Source of the DNA: Candidatus Omnitrophota bacterium
GTDB taxonomy: Bacteria; Hinthialibacterota; Hinthialibacteria; Hinthialibacterales; Hinthialibacteraceae
NCBI GenBank assembly: GCA_003598175.1
Contig: QZKN01000039.1
Span: 1-37,351, forward strand
Direction: 5' to 3'
DNA length: 37,351 bases
Shown: positions 23,756 to 32,960 of the stretch, in pieces
Position numbering within the stretch: the first letter of the stretch is position 1
Layout: every line of letters begins with the position of its first letter
Translations under genes and position numbers: made by a program
Notes under the pieces: model-generated
Database searches by the model: none
Told to the model about the DNA's origin: nothing
Seen by the model: only the letters and a program-made list of their open reading frames with translations

Positions 23756-25075
23756 ATGAATGCCAAAAAATCGGATTTGACGCGGCGTAAATTTGTGACA
23801 ACAACTTCCTCCGTCGGCGCGGGAGCGGCGGCGTTGGGCGCAGGTTTCGTGTCGGCCTCCGCGTTTGGCGCGAACGATCGTCTGCGATTGGGAATCGTAG
23901 GGACGGGGGCGCGGGGAAACGTATTGATGAGTTGGGCGCATCGATTGCAGGCGTCTCATAATGTGCAATTTACCGCCGTGTGTGATATTTGGAATCGACG
24001 GCGCGAAGACGCCGCCGGTAAAATCGGGAAATGGAACGAAAAGGCGGTTGCCTGTTATCGCCGGTTGGATGATCTTTGCGCGCGAGACGATACCGATGTG
24101 GTGATCATCGCCACCGCCGATTTTCAGCATTGTTATCAAGCGGCCAAAGCCGTGCAGGCGGGAAAAGATGTGTATGTGGAAAAACCGTTCGGCTGTGATT
24201 TCGAGCAAATCAAGCAGGCGTATTTATCGATCAAGGCTTCCAGTCGCATCGTGCAGATGGGCACGCAAAGCCGCGGGGAAGGGAAGTATTTCGGCGCGCG
24301 GGATTACATCAAAAGCGGGGCGTTGGGGAAAATCACGTATGGCGAGATTAGCGAATGCCTTTTTCAGCCGCCGGGAAAGTGCGAGGAGGTTGGGGATCAC
24401 ATTACGCGGGAAGAAATCGATTGGGAGGAGTTTCTCGCTTATCTCGATCCGGCGCGATACGAATGGAATCCGCGGCATTATCGCGAATTTCGCCTGTTCT
24501 GGCCGTTTTCCAGCGGTTGTTTTTGCCAGCGGATGAGCCATCGCATCGATCTCGTGAATCTGGCGCTGGACGCCGCGCCGAACTATGCGACGGCGATGGG
24601 GGGCGTGTATTTGTGGAAAGACGGACGCACGAATCCGGATACGGTGCAGTGTTTATTGGAGTATCCGGATGGGGTATTGATTTCGTATCATCTGCGAATG
24701 GGGAACAGCGCCAACGGACGGGGAATCTATCTTTACGGAACCAACGGAACGCTGGATTTGAATCAAGGATTGGCGTTGTCGAACGGGGGCGGAGGAGAAG
24801 TGAGTTGGATTGACGCGGGAAAGGGTGGTCTTGCTTGTACAATTGACAAAAGAAAGATTGTGAAGGATCATTTCACGATTCCTTCACCGCCGTCAGTTGA
24901 TCATTTGGGGAACTTTTTTGAATGCGTGCGCCGTCGCGAACAGCCGCGCGCGGATATCGAGGCGGGTTATGCTCATGCGCTGGCAATTACGATGGCGCAT
25001 CTGGCATATCGGACCGGTTGTCGGATGGAGTATGATCCGGTGAAGATGGAAATTCGGCCGTCGTTGACAGGTTGA
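23756..25075 (+). CDS. TAT-exported Gfo/Idh/MocA-family oxidoreductase (second copy)
   Basis: A 439-residue protein with a twin-arginine signal (DLTRRKFVTTTSSVGAGAAA). The Rossmann motif LGIVGTGARGNVLMS, the EKP motif in DVYVEKPFGCDFEQ, and the catalytic-domain segments MSHRIDLVNLALD, VQCLLEYPDGVLISYHLRMG and GIYLYGTNGTLDLNQG follow. It is of the same exported family as 14574-15914 but a different subgroup, since the sequences are clearly divergent. The substrate is unknown; a nucleotide-dependent sugar oxidoreductase is expected. It lies 22 bases downstream of the GGQ gene on the same strand. The 3' side holds two kinds of hairpin repeat. Confidence 0.87.
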   Translation: MNAKKSDLTRRKFVTTTSSVGAGAAALGAGFVSASAFGANDRLRLGIVGTGARGNVLMSWAHRLQASHNVQFTAVCDIWNRRREDAAGKIGKWNEKAVACYRRLDDLCARDDTDVVIIATADFQHCYQAAKAVQAGKDVYVEKPFGCDFEQIKQAYLSIKASSRIVQMGTQSRGEGKYFGARDYIKSGALGKITYGEISECLFQPPGKCEEVGDHITREEIDWEEFLAYLDPARYEWNPRHYREFRLFWPFSSGCFCQRMSHRIDLVNLALDAAPNYATAMGGVYLWKDGRTNPDTVQCLLEYPDGVLISYHLRMGNSANGRGIYLYGTNGTLDLNQGLALSNGGGGEVSWIDAGKGGLACTIDKRKIVKDHFTIPSPPSVDHLGNFFECVRRREQPRADIEAGYAHALAITMAHLAYRTGCRMEYDPVKMEIRPSLTG

Positions 25076-25098
25076 TTTGTGTGATATTGATTTGAAAA

Positions 25099-25133
25099 GG
25101 TTGTGGTGCAGACCGGAGGTCCGCACCACAACC
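25099..25133. repeat. Long palindromic hairpin repeat
   Basis: Two 16-base arms (25099-25114 and 25118-25133) flank a GGA centre with a single mismatch. The outer part reads GGTTGTGGTGC/GCACCACAACC and the inner part AGACC-GGA-GGTCC. It lies 24 bases after the oxidoreductase stop and may also help end transcription. Confidence 0.75.
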
Positions 25134-25183
25134 TATTTTCATCCTTCGTTGTGACCAACCGATCTCGTGAGTTCATGTGAAAT

Positions 25184-25245
25184 GTGGGCAGAGCAGGCGT
25201 CCACGCCTGCGTCGTTATGCAAGCGAGGACGCTTGCTCTACCCAC
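25184..25245. repeat. Nested inverted repeat containing two hairpins
   Basis: Outer 12-base arms GTGGGCAGAGCA (from 25184) and TGCTCTACCCAC (to 25245) pair with one mismatch. Inside are GCAGGCG-TCCA-CGCCTGC at 25193-25210 and GCAAGCG-AGGA-CGCTTGC at 25220-25237. Both hairpins have 7-base arms and a centre containing TCC or GGA. Confidence 0.75.
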
Positions 25246-25300
25246 GATTTTTGTTGGAACTTCCGCGCATTGTGATGCAGGATAGAAACGCTTTTGAGAA

Positions 25301-28300
25301 TCAATACATCGTCCAGTTATTTACTTCGACTTCGGTTGGATTGAAATGGAGGATGACGCCGTCCGGATAGGGATTTTTATTCGGCGCCGGATCGTTGGAG
25401 GAAATGTACAATTGTGTTGCGTTGAGTTCTTTCGAAATTCGGGTGAAATCGACGGTCACATTGACTTTCCGGTAGGAATTGGGGGCTATTTCGAACGGCG
25501 AGTTTGGAGATATGGCGATGGCTTCCATAACGCCGTCGACGGCGATGATTTTGTTGACAGTCAGGGGTTCCTCGCCGTCGTTGTAAATCCAAAATGCGTT
25601 GGTGGAGTCAGGAGTTCGCAGCATTTCGGAAACCAACGCGAAGCGTCCTTCGTCTTGCGTGATTGCCGAGCCGATCACTTCGATTGTCCATTCGCCGGAT
25701 TCGGGATTTTCGATATAAACCTGCTCGACGTTGTCGATGGTGTTGACGCCGGAGGTTGCGTTCGCAGAGGGATTGTCCTTGTCGAGCACCCACGGATAGA
25801 AAATTGCGCCGGAGGGGGATCGCAGCTGCAAATCCAAATCATTGACCAGCGCTTTGGCGGCGGCGGGGGAGCCGGGCGCGTCGGTCCAAACCAACGTGGC
25901 TTTTACATACGGATGGTTTGGGGGAATGGTAATGGAGTAGGTAATGCGATTCCTGTATGAAATGGTTCCCGCATCCCACATGCGGTTGAAAATCAGGTCC
26001 GCGCTTTCGCGCGTGTCGATCATTCCCCAGCCGAAAGCATAATCGGGGCCGGGATTGCCCAAATCGCGCGCGCCGTGAATCAGTAACGCTTTCAATGTTT
26101 CCGCTTTGGGTTCTTCCGCGGTAACGCTTTGATACAATTCGAATAACAACGCCGCCGAGCCGCAGGCGGCGGGAGACGCCATGGATGTTCCGGAAAAGGA
26201 ATCATATCCGTTATCGAGAACGGTGGAGGTCAGTTCGTAGCCGTTGGCGCAGAGATCGGGTTTGATGCGGCCATCGGCAGTGGGGCCCCAGCTGCTGAAA
26301 TCCGTCATCCGGTCGTGGTCTGCGAGTGCGCCGATGGTCACGCCGTTTTTGTTGCTGCCGCCGGGCAGGATGGTGCGATAGGGGCCGTCCATGCGGGGGC
26401 CATACGGCCAATCCGGTCCTTGATCGCGGTCGTTGCTGGCGGCGCGGAAGGTCAGCAGGCCGGTATCCCACACCATTGCGTCCCATGCGTAGCCATAGGT
26501 GTTGTAATTGCCGAATAGATAGTCTCCGAGGTTTCGCCAGCCGTCCGTTTGTTCTTCCCAGCCGGCGCTGTAATCGTAAGAATGATTGGTGAGGCGAACG
26601 CCGAGGGTGGATGCCTGCCGCATTTTATTGATGTCTTCATCCCAATCGTACGAATGGATTTCGACGCCCGGCGCCATGCCTTTGGCGTTGGGATTGTATC
26701 TTCCCGATCCGCCGATGATGCCGGCGACGTGCGTGGCGTGGTCCTCGGCTTTGCTGCCGGCATCCTCGATCACGAGGCGGCTGTCAAAATCTCGGTGGTG
26801 ATCCACCTCGCCGCCGTCCCAAATGCCCACCACGACGCCCGCGCCGGTCAATGCATAGGGCGGTTCGTAGACTTCGGTGTTATGCAGGCGCAGGGCCGCG
26901 GTTGCATTCGTTTGTTTTTTGGGAGGAGGACCTGCTTCCACCCATTCGACGATGTCCAGCGCGCTGACGTCGCGGATCGATGCGATGGGGGCGGCCAGAC
27001 GATAAACGTTGGTCGAGATGCGGTCGAGAATACGGCAGTTCAGCTGTGCAAATTGCTCGCGCGCGATGGCTTCATCGACGTCGTCGAACACGACGGCCCA
27101 GATTTCAACCGTTCCGTTGCGAAGACGAGTGTTGGGCGGAAATTTTCCGGCGGCGGCGTCGGGATCTAATTTATCGATGGCGCGTGATGATTTTGACCAA
27201 CGAATTCCGCTGTTTTTCGATAACGTTGAAAATATGGTAGACGTTTTGGGGTGAATCGACGCCCAGTACGCATTGTCGGGCATGTAACGCAGGAGTTCCA
27301 CGCCGTTGGCTGCCAGCGATTGTTTTTCCTCGGCGGATGGAATGTGATCGAATTGCAGCAGCATGTGCTGTGGTTGGAGCATGTCCGTCGCGAGCGTGGT
27401 GATTTGCGATGGAGGTGAGTTTGATTCGCCGGTTTGAATCGTACCGGTTTTTACATGAATCTGGCGAGACGTGGATTTTGCCGAAGTTGATTGATTGACA
27501 ATGCGTTCGTCCTGGGCGATTGTGGAAATCTGTTTGGCGGATGCGAGAGGAAGTTTGGAAAACGCGAGAGTTAAAGGCTCGATGCGAATGGTCGGCGTTG
27601 CCAACTGCCATTTGAGGGTGATATCGCCGGCATCGCCGGAATAGCCATCGACGGCGATGGCGTAGCTTTGACCTTCGCGAGAGGAAAAGGTGACGGCGCT
27701 GGTCACGCCGCCATTGGCCGCGTCGTCGTCGTTGGAACGGATCAAGACAAGGGATTCGACAGCATCGCCTTGATAAACGGCAATACACGTATCAAAGCGG
27801 CTTCCGTGTGTGTTGAAGGAGATTTTCGCGTCGAACGGAGCCGTCCAGCTCCACCACACCGAGTGGGCGCCTTTGACGCCGGCGTGATCGGGTTCATTGG
27901 TTTCACGAGAGGCGCTGACGTTGCTGCCGCTGGTTTGACCGGCGACGCCGGTCAGAGTTATGCGATCGGCAAAGTTGTCGTTGGCGGGAGAGGCGCTGTT
28001 CCAATTCAAGACGATGCGGCCGGCGTCCGCCGTATCCACATCGTCATCTTTTTTTCCGCCGACGAGGAAATGGTACGTTTGCCCCTGCTCGGCGTTAAAC
28101 GTAACGCGCCGATCGTTCGTGTCTCCATTGGAAACGATTCGGACCAGAGATTGGAGGGACATTCCGGTATAAACGGCCAGGATCGAATCGAAATCGCTGC
28201 CGATCGTGTCCACGGTGACGTTGCCCGAACGGGCGGCTGTCCAGCTCCACCACACGGAGTGAATTTCATTGGCGTCGGTGATGGTGGGTTCGCCGGATTC

Positions 28301-29752
28301 ACGGCCGGCGTTGATGTTGGTTCCCTGCGCGCGGCCGCTTTCGCCGTTGAGGAGGATGCGATCGGCAAAATTGTCATTGGGTGGAATTTCGTTGGTCCAA
28401 TTCAAAACGATGGTTCCGAAATCGCCGTCATAGCCGTCCACGGCAATGTGGTAGATGTTTCCTTTGGTTGCGGTGAACGTGACGCGGGAGGCGACGGGGA
28501 TGCCGATATCGTCGTTGCCGATCAGAAGGGATAGGGTATCGACGCTATTGCCTTTATAAACCGAAATTGTCGTATCGTAGCCGCTGCCGACCGTGTCGAA
28601 CGTGACGATGCCGGTCGTCGGCGCCGTCCAGCTCCACCAAACCGAGCGTCCGCCGAGATTGTCCGCGTGCGGCGGTTCTCCGCCTTGTTTGGTGGCGAAG
28701 ATATTCGCGCCGGTGATTTGTCCCGTCCCCCCATCGATGGCAATGCGGTTATCGAAATGGTCGTTGGGAGGGGCGGAAGCGGGGGGGTCTTCCAAGTGCC
28801 AGGAAAGAACAATCTCGCCGATGGCATTACCGGCGCCGTCGACCGCGATCTGATATTCGCGGCCCGCTTCGGTGTAAAAGTTGACCGTGCTGGTCAAATC
28901 CCGATTACGAAAAGCGGCATTTTGCGGGATGTATTTGGCGGAGAAGCCGGTTTTGTTTTTACTGAATATCGTGTAGAGAGCATCGAAATCATCGCAAGCG
29001 GTAATCAGTTGCAATGAACCGAGGGATGCGCCGTGGTAAACGGCCAGAACCGTGTCGAGGGCGCTTTGATACGTGTCGATGGTGGCGTATCCGGAACGAG
29101 GGGCGGTCCAACTCCACCACAGCGAATGCGACGCGGTGTAGTTTGCGTGATTCGGTTCGCCGGATTCACGGCTGGCGTTGGCGTTGCTCATTGTCAGCTG
29201 TCCCGATTCGCCGGCGAGGGAGATGCGGTCGGCGAAATTGTCATTTGACGGCAATTCACTGCTCCAGCTCAAGACGATGTTGCCGCTGTCGCCGTCGTAT
29301 CCATCCACGACAATATAATAAACCACATTCTGAAATGCGGTGAATGATACCGCGCTGGTTAGACTGGAATCGCTTTCATCGTCGTTGGAGCCCATTTCGG
29401 TAAGTGAGGAGAGGGCATTTCCGCGATAGACGGCCAGGATGGTGTCGAAATTGCTGCCGGCGGTATAAAAGATCACCGAGCCGCGACTCGGCGCGGTCCA
29501 CGACCACCACACCGATGCGCCGCCGGTCGAACCGGCGTGGGTTCTTTCTCCGGATTCGCGGGTCGCGCCGACGTTGGTCGCGGTGATTTGGCCGCTTGCG
29601 CCGGTAAGAGGGATCACGTTGCGAAAATGATCATTTGGCGGATTCGCATGAACCGTGGAAACGGTCAAAATCAGGAGAAACGAGCACAATGTGATGGACA
29701 AGAAATTCATCCGTGGAACAACGCATTGCAATATAAAAATTACGGCAGCCAT
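25301..29752 (-). CDS. Giant secreted subtilase with five N-terminal PPC-like repeats and aromatic C-terminal tail
   Basis: A 1483-residue exported S8 protease. After a signal region (FLSITLCSFLLILTVSTVHA) come five repeats of about 120-155 residues (roughly 38-715). Each opens P-x-N-D-x-F, contains VWWSWTAP and ends in a DGYDGD...IVLSW-like strand; they resemble bacterial pre-peptidase C-terminal domains. A propeptide-like stretch follows, then the catalytic domain with Asp979 (GIWDGG), His1005 (HATHVAG), an AASND oxyanion segment and Ser1190 (GTSMASP). A P-domain-like sandwich and an Ig-like domain close the protein, ending VEVNNWTMY. The start is either 29752 (AAAGGA 11 bases upstream) or 29710. 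It likely digests extracellular protein. Confidence 0.9.
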   Translation of the reverse strand: MAAVIFILQCVVPRMNFLSITLCSFLLILTVSTVHANPPNDHFRNVIPLTGASGQITATNVGATRESGERTHAGSTGGASVWWSWTAPSRGSVIFYTAGSNFDTILAVYRGNALSSLTEMGSNDDESDSSLTSAVSFTAFQNVVYYIVVDGYDGDSGNIVLSWSSELPSNDNFADRISLAGESGQLTMSNANASRESGEPNHANYTASHSLWWSWTAPRSGYATIDTYQSALDTVLAVYHGASLGSLQLITACDDFDALYTIFSKNKTGFSAKYIPQNAAFRNRDLTSTVNFYTEAGREYQIAVDGAGNAIGEIVLSWHLEDPPASAPPNDHFDNRIAIDGGTGQITGANIFATKQGGEPPHADNLGGRSVWWSWTAPTTGIVTFDTVGSGYDTTISVYKGNSVDTLSLLIGNDDIGIPVASRVTFTATKGNIYHIAVDGYDGDFGTIVLNWTNEIPPNDNFADRILLNGESGRAQGTNINAGRESGEPTITDANEIHSVWWSWTAARSGNVTVDTIGSDFDSILAVYTGMSLQSLVRIVSNGDTNDRRVTFNAEQGQTYHFLVGGKKDDDVDTADAGRIVLNWNSASPANDNFADRITLTGVAGQTSGSNVSASRETNEPDHAGVKGAHSVWWSWTAPFDAKISFNTHGSRFDTCIAVYQGDAVESLVLIRSNDDDAANGGVTSAVTFSSREGQSYAIAVDGYSGDAGDITLKWQLATPTIRIEPLTLAFSKLPLASAKQISTIAQDERIVNQSTSAKSTSRQIHVKTGTIQTGESNSPPSQITTLATDMLQPQHMLLQFDHIPSAEEKQSLAANGVELLRYMPDNAYWASIHPKTSTIFSTLSKNSGIRWSKSSRAIDKLDPDAAAGKFPPNTRLRNGTVEIWAVVFDDVDEAIAREQFAQLNCRILDRISTNVYRLAAPIASIRDVSALDIVEWVEAGPPPKKQTNATAALRLHNTEVYEPPYALTGAGVVVGIWDGGEVDHHRDFDSRLVIEDAGSKAEDHATHVAGIIGGSGRYNPNAKGMAPGVEIHSYDWDEDINKMRQASTLGVRLTNHSYDYSAGWEEQTDGWRNLGDYLFGNYNTYGYAWDAMVWDTGLLTFRAASNDRDQGPDWPYGPRMDGPYRTILPGGSNKNGVTIGALADHDRMTDFSSWGPTADGRIKPDLCANGYELTSTVLDNGYDSFSGTSMASPAACGSAALLFELYQSVTAEEPKAETLKALLIHGARDLGNPGPDYAFGWGMIDTRESADLIFNRMWDAGTISYRNRITYSITIPPNHPYVKATLVWTDAPGSPAAAKALVNDLDLQLRSPSGAIFYPWVLDKDNPSANATSGVNTIDNVEQVYIENPESGEWTIEVIGSAITQDEGRFALVSEMLRTPDSTNAFWIYNDGEEPLTVNKIIAVDGVMEAIAISPNSPFEIAPNSYRKVNVTVDFTRISKELNATQLYISSNDPAPNKNPYPDGVILHFNPTEVEVNNWTMY

Positions 29753-30127
29753 TTAAAAGAGAATCCTTTCCTGTTTTGGGAACGAATCCGATGCGGATTA
29801 TTCTCAATATCCTTCAACATACGATAATACCAAACTCGTAAACCGTCCGATAAATTGAAATCGAACAGCAAAATTCATTCCTATCACTGTTTCAACCATG
29901 AGAAACGTTTGGCATTGTTTTACCGTCACAAAGAGAAGAATGTTTTTTTCGATTTTCCGAGAATGGAAATCCGAAAACTATGCTTCTTTAGATGATATTG
30001 TACTTGATCCGAAGTGATAAGCACGACAGTAGTAGGTTTTTTATATGAAAAAATTGTGGTGCGGACCTCCGGTCTGCACGTGCAGACCAGAGGTCCGCAC
30101 CACAACACATTGAAACGGCTGCGTCGA
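29753..30127. other. Intergenic region (375 bases) between MurC-like and subtilase genes
   Basis: Both flanking genes are on the minus strand. The AT-rich stretch has no convincing gene. It holds the long inverted repeat at 30054-30105, 23 bases from the MurC-like stop, and presumably the subtilase promoter, which I could not place reliably. Confidence 0.5.
30054..30105. repeat. 52-base near-perfect inverted repeat (composite hairpin repeat)
   Basis: Two adjoining 26-base arms (30054-30079 and 30080-30105) are reverse complements with one mismatch. Each arm itself holds a smaller hairpin, GCGGACC-TCC-GGTCTGC on the left and GCAGACC-AGA-GGTCCGC on the right. It is the most complete member of the repeat family and lies just after the MurC-like stop. 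Confidence 0.8.
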
Positions 30128-31513
30128 TCAATCGAATCCAATGCAAATGGAGATTTGTTCGGCAAATTCGGCGAGGGTATCGTCCCGCGCTCCCACGACG
30201 CAGACGGCGTCTTTTACGCGGACTGCGTCGCGAAGGTATGCAATGGCTTCGCGGCGATCCCGCACGGTTTGGATGGATGAGAAGGAAATATGATCGGCCA
30301 GATCCTGCGACGAAATGGAACGGTTGGTGGTTCCGCCGGCGTCGTAAATGGGGAGAAGCAGGAGGTGATCCTGTTTTCGCAGTCGCGTGGAAAAGACTTC
30401 GGCGAAACCCGGTAAATGAAACTTCAGCGGAGCGTATCCATGCGGCTGAAAAATGAGGAAGACGCGGAGATAATGTTGCTGCAACGTGGTGAGAAGCGCC
30501 GCGATTTTTTCGGGATTGTGCGCGTAATCGTCGTAGACGGCGATATTGCCTTTGCCATAGCGTTGCAGACGGCGGCGAACGCCGGGAAAACTTGCGGCCG
30601 CATTGGCCAGCGTGCGGCCATTCGCGTGTGGCGCCGCTTCGTTAATGATGGATAATGCGGCAGTCAAATTGACGGCGTTGTGATAACCGAGCAAAGGGGT
30701 GAACATGTTGATCTCGTTGAATCGAAAACGAACGCCGTTTTCGGTTTGCATGACGTCGGCGGGAGCGGGTGGGGTGAACCATTTGACGCGGGGATCGCGG
30801 CCGAGTTCTTCCGACAATTGCCTGCAGCCGGGATCGTCGCGGTTCAGTAAAATTGTTTTTTGCACGCCGGCCGAAAATTGCTTGAAAATAGCAAGGTTCT
30901 CTTCGTATTCGTGATGATCGCGGGAGATGTTGAGAAGAATTGCGATTTCCGGTTGGAAGCGCAGGAGAGATTTATCGCTCTCGTCGAGTTCGACGCACGA
31001 CCATTCCCCATGGGCAACGTGAACGGCGGTCCAGCCGATGCCGGTTTGCGCATCGTCGAGAATTTCCGCGCCGCCGACGAAGCAGTTCAACGCATTCAAT
31101 TTCAATAGCAACCATGCGCAAAGGGCGGCGGTGGTGGATTTGCCGCTGACGCCGGCGATGGCGAGCAGGCGTTGATCGCCGATTTGGCGATGCAGTTCTT
31201 CCGCGCGATGGCTGATGGGGATATGGAAGGCGTCGGCTTTGCGCAGGTCGGGATTGTCCTCTTCGATGGCGGTGGAAATGACGATTTTCTTCGTTTGTTC
31301 GGTGATTCCGGTTCCGTCCTGAGCGAAGAGATGCGCTCCCAGACTCGTCAAACGCCGCAGGCGCTTGCGAATCGGAGCGGGCAGATGATCCAATTCGGTT
31401 GGATTTTTTAACAAACGGTCGGAGCCGGTGACGTGGAATCCTTTGCGCAGGAGGAGTTCAGCCAACGGCAACATACCGCTGCCGCCGACGCCGATCAGAT
31501 GAATTGTTTCCAT
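30128..31513 (-). CDS. MurC-like Mur ligase (UDP-N-acetylmuramate:L-alanine ligase family)
   Basis: A 461-residue Mur ligase. The N-terminal Rossmann domain starts METIHLIGVGGSGMLPLAEL, as in MurC. The central ATPase has the P-loop GVSGKSTT at 121-128 (family norm GTxGKTTT), CVELDESDKSLL and NISRDHHEYEEN. The C-terminal domain has VYDDYAHNPEKIAALL and FQPHGY, where MurC usually has FQPHRY. The fold points to ligation of an amino acid or peptide to UDP-MurNAc, either in peptidoglycan synthesis or in recycling (Mpl-like). The altered P-loop and HGY make a non-canonical paralog possible. Its ATG follows the stop of the sugar porter gene with no gap, so translation is coupled. It is not within a division/cell-wall cluster. 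Confidence 0.8.
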   Translation of the reverse strand: METIHLIGVGGSGMLPLAELLLRKGFHVTGSDRLLKNPTELDHLPAPIRKRLRRLTSLGAHLFAQDGTGITEQTKKIVISTAIEEDNPDLRKADAFHIPISHRAEELHRQIGDQRLLAIAGVSGKSTTAALCAWLLLKLNALNCFVGGAEILDDAQTGIGWTAVHVAHGEWSCVELDESDKSLLRFQPEIAILLNISRDHHEYEENLAIFKQFSAGVQKTILLNRDDPGCRQLSEELGRDPRVKWFTPPAPADVMQTENGVRFRFNEINMFTPLLGYHNAVNLTAALSIINEAAPHANGRTLANAAASFPGVRRRLQRYGKGNIAVYDDYAHNPEKIAALLTTLQQHYLRVFLIFQPHGYAPLKFHLPGFAEVFSTRLRKQDHLLLLPIYDAGGTTNRSISSQDLADHISFSSIQTVRDRREAIAYLRDAVRVKDAVCVVGARDDTLAEFAEQISICIGFD

Positions 31514-32869
31514 TTATGTCAACCATCCTTTTTCAATTTCTTCCAACGTTTTGCCTTTCGTTTCCGGCACGATCAGCAGGACGAAGAAAAATGTCACCAC
31601 ACACATGGACGCGTATAACCAGAATGTGAACGAATCGCTAATATGATCGACCAGGATCGGGAAGGTCAGCGAGACCAGAAAGCAGGAAATCCACAGAAAC
31701 ACGGTGGCGATGGACATGGCGCGTCCTCGGATGCGTGTGGGAAAGATTTCCGACATTACCACCCACACCACCGGTCCCATACTCATTGCGAAGGAGCCGA
31801 CGTATAGCAAAATAAAGATCAAAATCCACGGCCCTTCATACAATTCAAAATGGAAAGCGCAGCCGGAGAGGAAAAAGAATAGCCCCATCCCCGCGGAGCC
31901 GATCAACAGGAGCGCTTTGCGGCCCAGCTTGTCGATCAGCCACAGCGCCACGATGGTGAACAAAAGATTGACGACGCCGACGATGACGGCCATCAGCAGG
32001 GAGTCGAGCTGCGCATAACCGGCGTGTTCGAAAATGCGCGGCGCGTAATATAAAACCGTATTGATGCCGGTGACTTGCTGCAAAATCGCCAACGCAACGC
32101 CGATGAGCAGGGCAATTCGCAATCCCGGTTGGAACAGTTGGGAGAGGGATCCGGTTTCGAGGGCGATGGTTTCCTTGATTTCCCGCATTTCCTGTTCCGC
32201 GTGACGTTTGCCGCCGATGCGGGTGAGAGTGGCCAGCGCTTCGTGATCCTTGCCTTGTTTGATCATCCAGCGAGGGCTTTCCGGCACGGGAATGAGAAAG
32301 AAGAGGAAGATGACGGCGGGCAGCGTTTCCGACGCGAACATCCAGCGCCAATTCGTCGGACCGATGCCGACGAGCAGCCAATCGGCGATATAGGCAAGCA
32401 GGATACCGGAAATAATGGCGAATTGATTGAGGGAGACCAGGCGTCCGCGAATGGAAGCGGGGGAGATTTCGGCGATATACAAAGGGGAGAGCATCGACGC
32501 CGCGCCGACGCCCAACCCACCGATGAATCGCGCCGCGACAAATTCGGACAGCGTGCGGGGAACCGCCGAGCCGATCGCGGAAAGGATGAAAAGCAGGGCG
32601 GAAAAAATGAGAATCATTTTTCTACCGAATCGGTCGCTTAACATCCCCGCGAAACTCGCGCCGAAAACGCAGCCGACGAGCACCGCGCCGACGGCCCAGC
32701 CTTCCCGCACCGCGTCGAGCGCAAAATGAGTTTTTAAAAAACCGATCGCGCCGGCGATTACCGCCGTGTCGTAGCCAAACAGAATGCCGCCGATGGCGGC
32801 GATGATGGAGATCAGATAGACGTACGCGAGACTGCCGTGTTCTTCGAGGGATGGGTGTTGGTTTTGCAT
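31514..32869 (-). CDS. Major facilitator superfamily sugar porter
   Basis: A 451-residue inner-membrane protein with about 12 hydrophobic segments. It shows the sugar porter signatures: GGILFGYDTAVIAGA in helix 1, DRFGRK between helices 2 and 3, RFIGGLGVGAASMLSPLYIA, PESPRWM after helix 6, QQVTGINTVLYYAPRIF in helix 7, and PETKGKTLEEIEKGW at the end. Relatives (XylE, AraE, GLUT-like) import xylose, arabinose, glucose or inositol, usually with protons. The stop codon TAA is followed directly by the ATG of the MurC-like gene. A good promoter match lies at 32902-32930. It is the only clear small-sugar importer in the window. Confidence 0.92.
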   Translation of the reverse strand: MQNQHPSLEEHGSLAYVYLISIIAAIGGILFGYDTAVIAGAIGFLKTHFALDAVREGWAVGAVLVGCVFGASFAGMLSDRFGRKMILIFSALLFILSAIGSAVPRTLSEFVAARFIGGLGVGAASMLSPLYIAEISPASIRGRLVSLNQFAIISGILLAYIADWLLVGIGPTNWRWMFASETLPAVIFLFFLIPVPESPRWMIKQGKDHEALATLTRIGGKRHAEQEMREIKETIALETGSLSQLFQPGLRIALLIGVALAILQQVTGINTVLYYAPRIFEHAGYAQLDSLLMAVIVGVVNLLFTIVALWLIDKLGRKALLLIGSAGMGLFFFLSGCAFHFELYEGPWILIFILLYVGSFAMSMGPVVWVVMSEIFPTRIRGRAMSIATVFLWISCFLVSLTFPILVDHISDSFTFWLYASMCVVTFFFVLLIVPETKGKTLEEIEKGWLT

Positions 32870-32901
32870 GAATATACCTGCCGCTTGTCGTTTTGGATGA
32901 T

Positions 32902-32930
32902 AAAGTACACGGTTTTGGCGGGAATGCCAA
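32902..32930 (-). promoter_or_regulatory. Candidate promoter of the sugar porter-MurC-like operon
   Basis: On the minus strand TTGGCA (32930-32925) and TACTTT (32907-32902) are separated by 17 bases, with the predicted start about 25 bases before the ATG at 32869. Confidence 0.5.
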
Positions 32931-32960
32931 AGGGAGCGGGAGAAGGATACGAGGATACTC

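Noticed and set aside
25184..25245. Possible CRISPR repeat-spacer unit
   Set aside because: The repeats are inverted and not regularly spaced direct repeats; no cas genes are present.
29926..30165. 79-codon minus-strand frame and 88-codon plus-strand frame over the long inverted repeat
   Set aside because: Their translations (for example CGPLVCTCRPEVRTT) come from the hairpin repeat itself; the same artefact peptide appears at other repeat copies.
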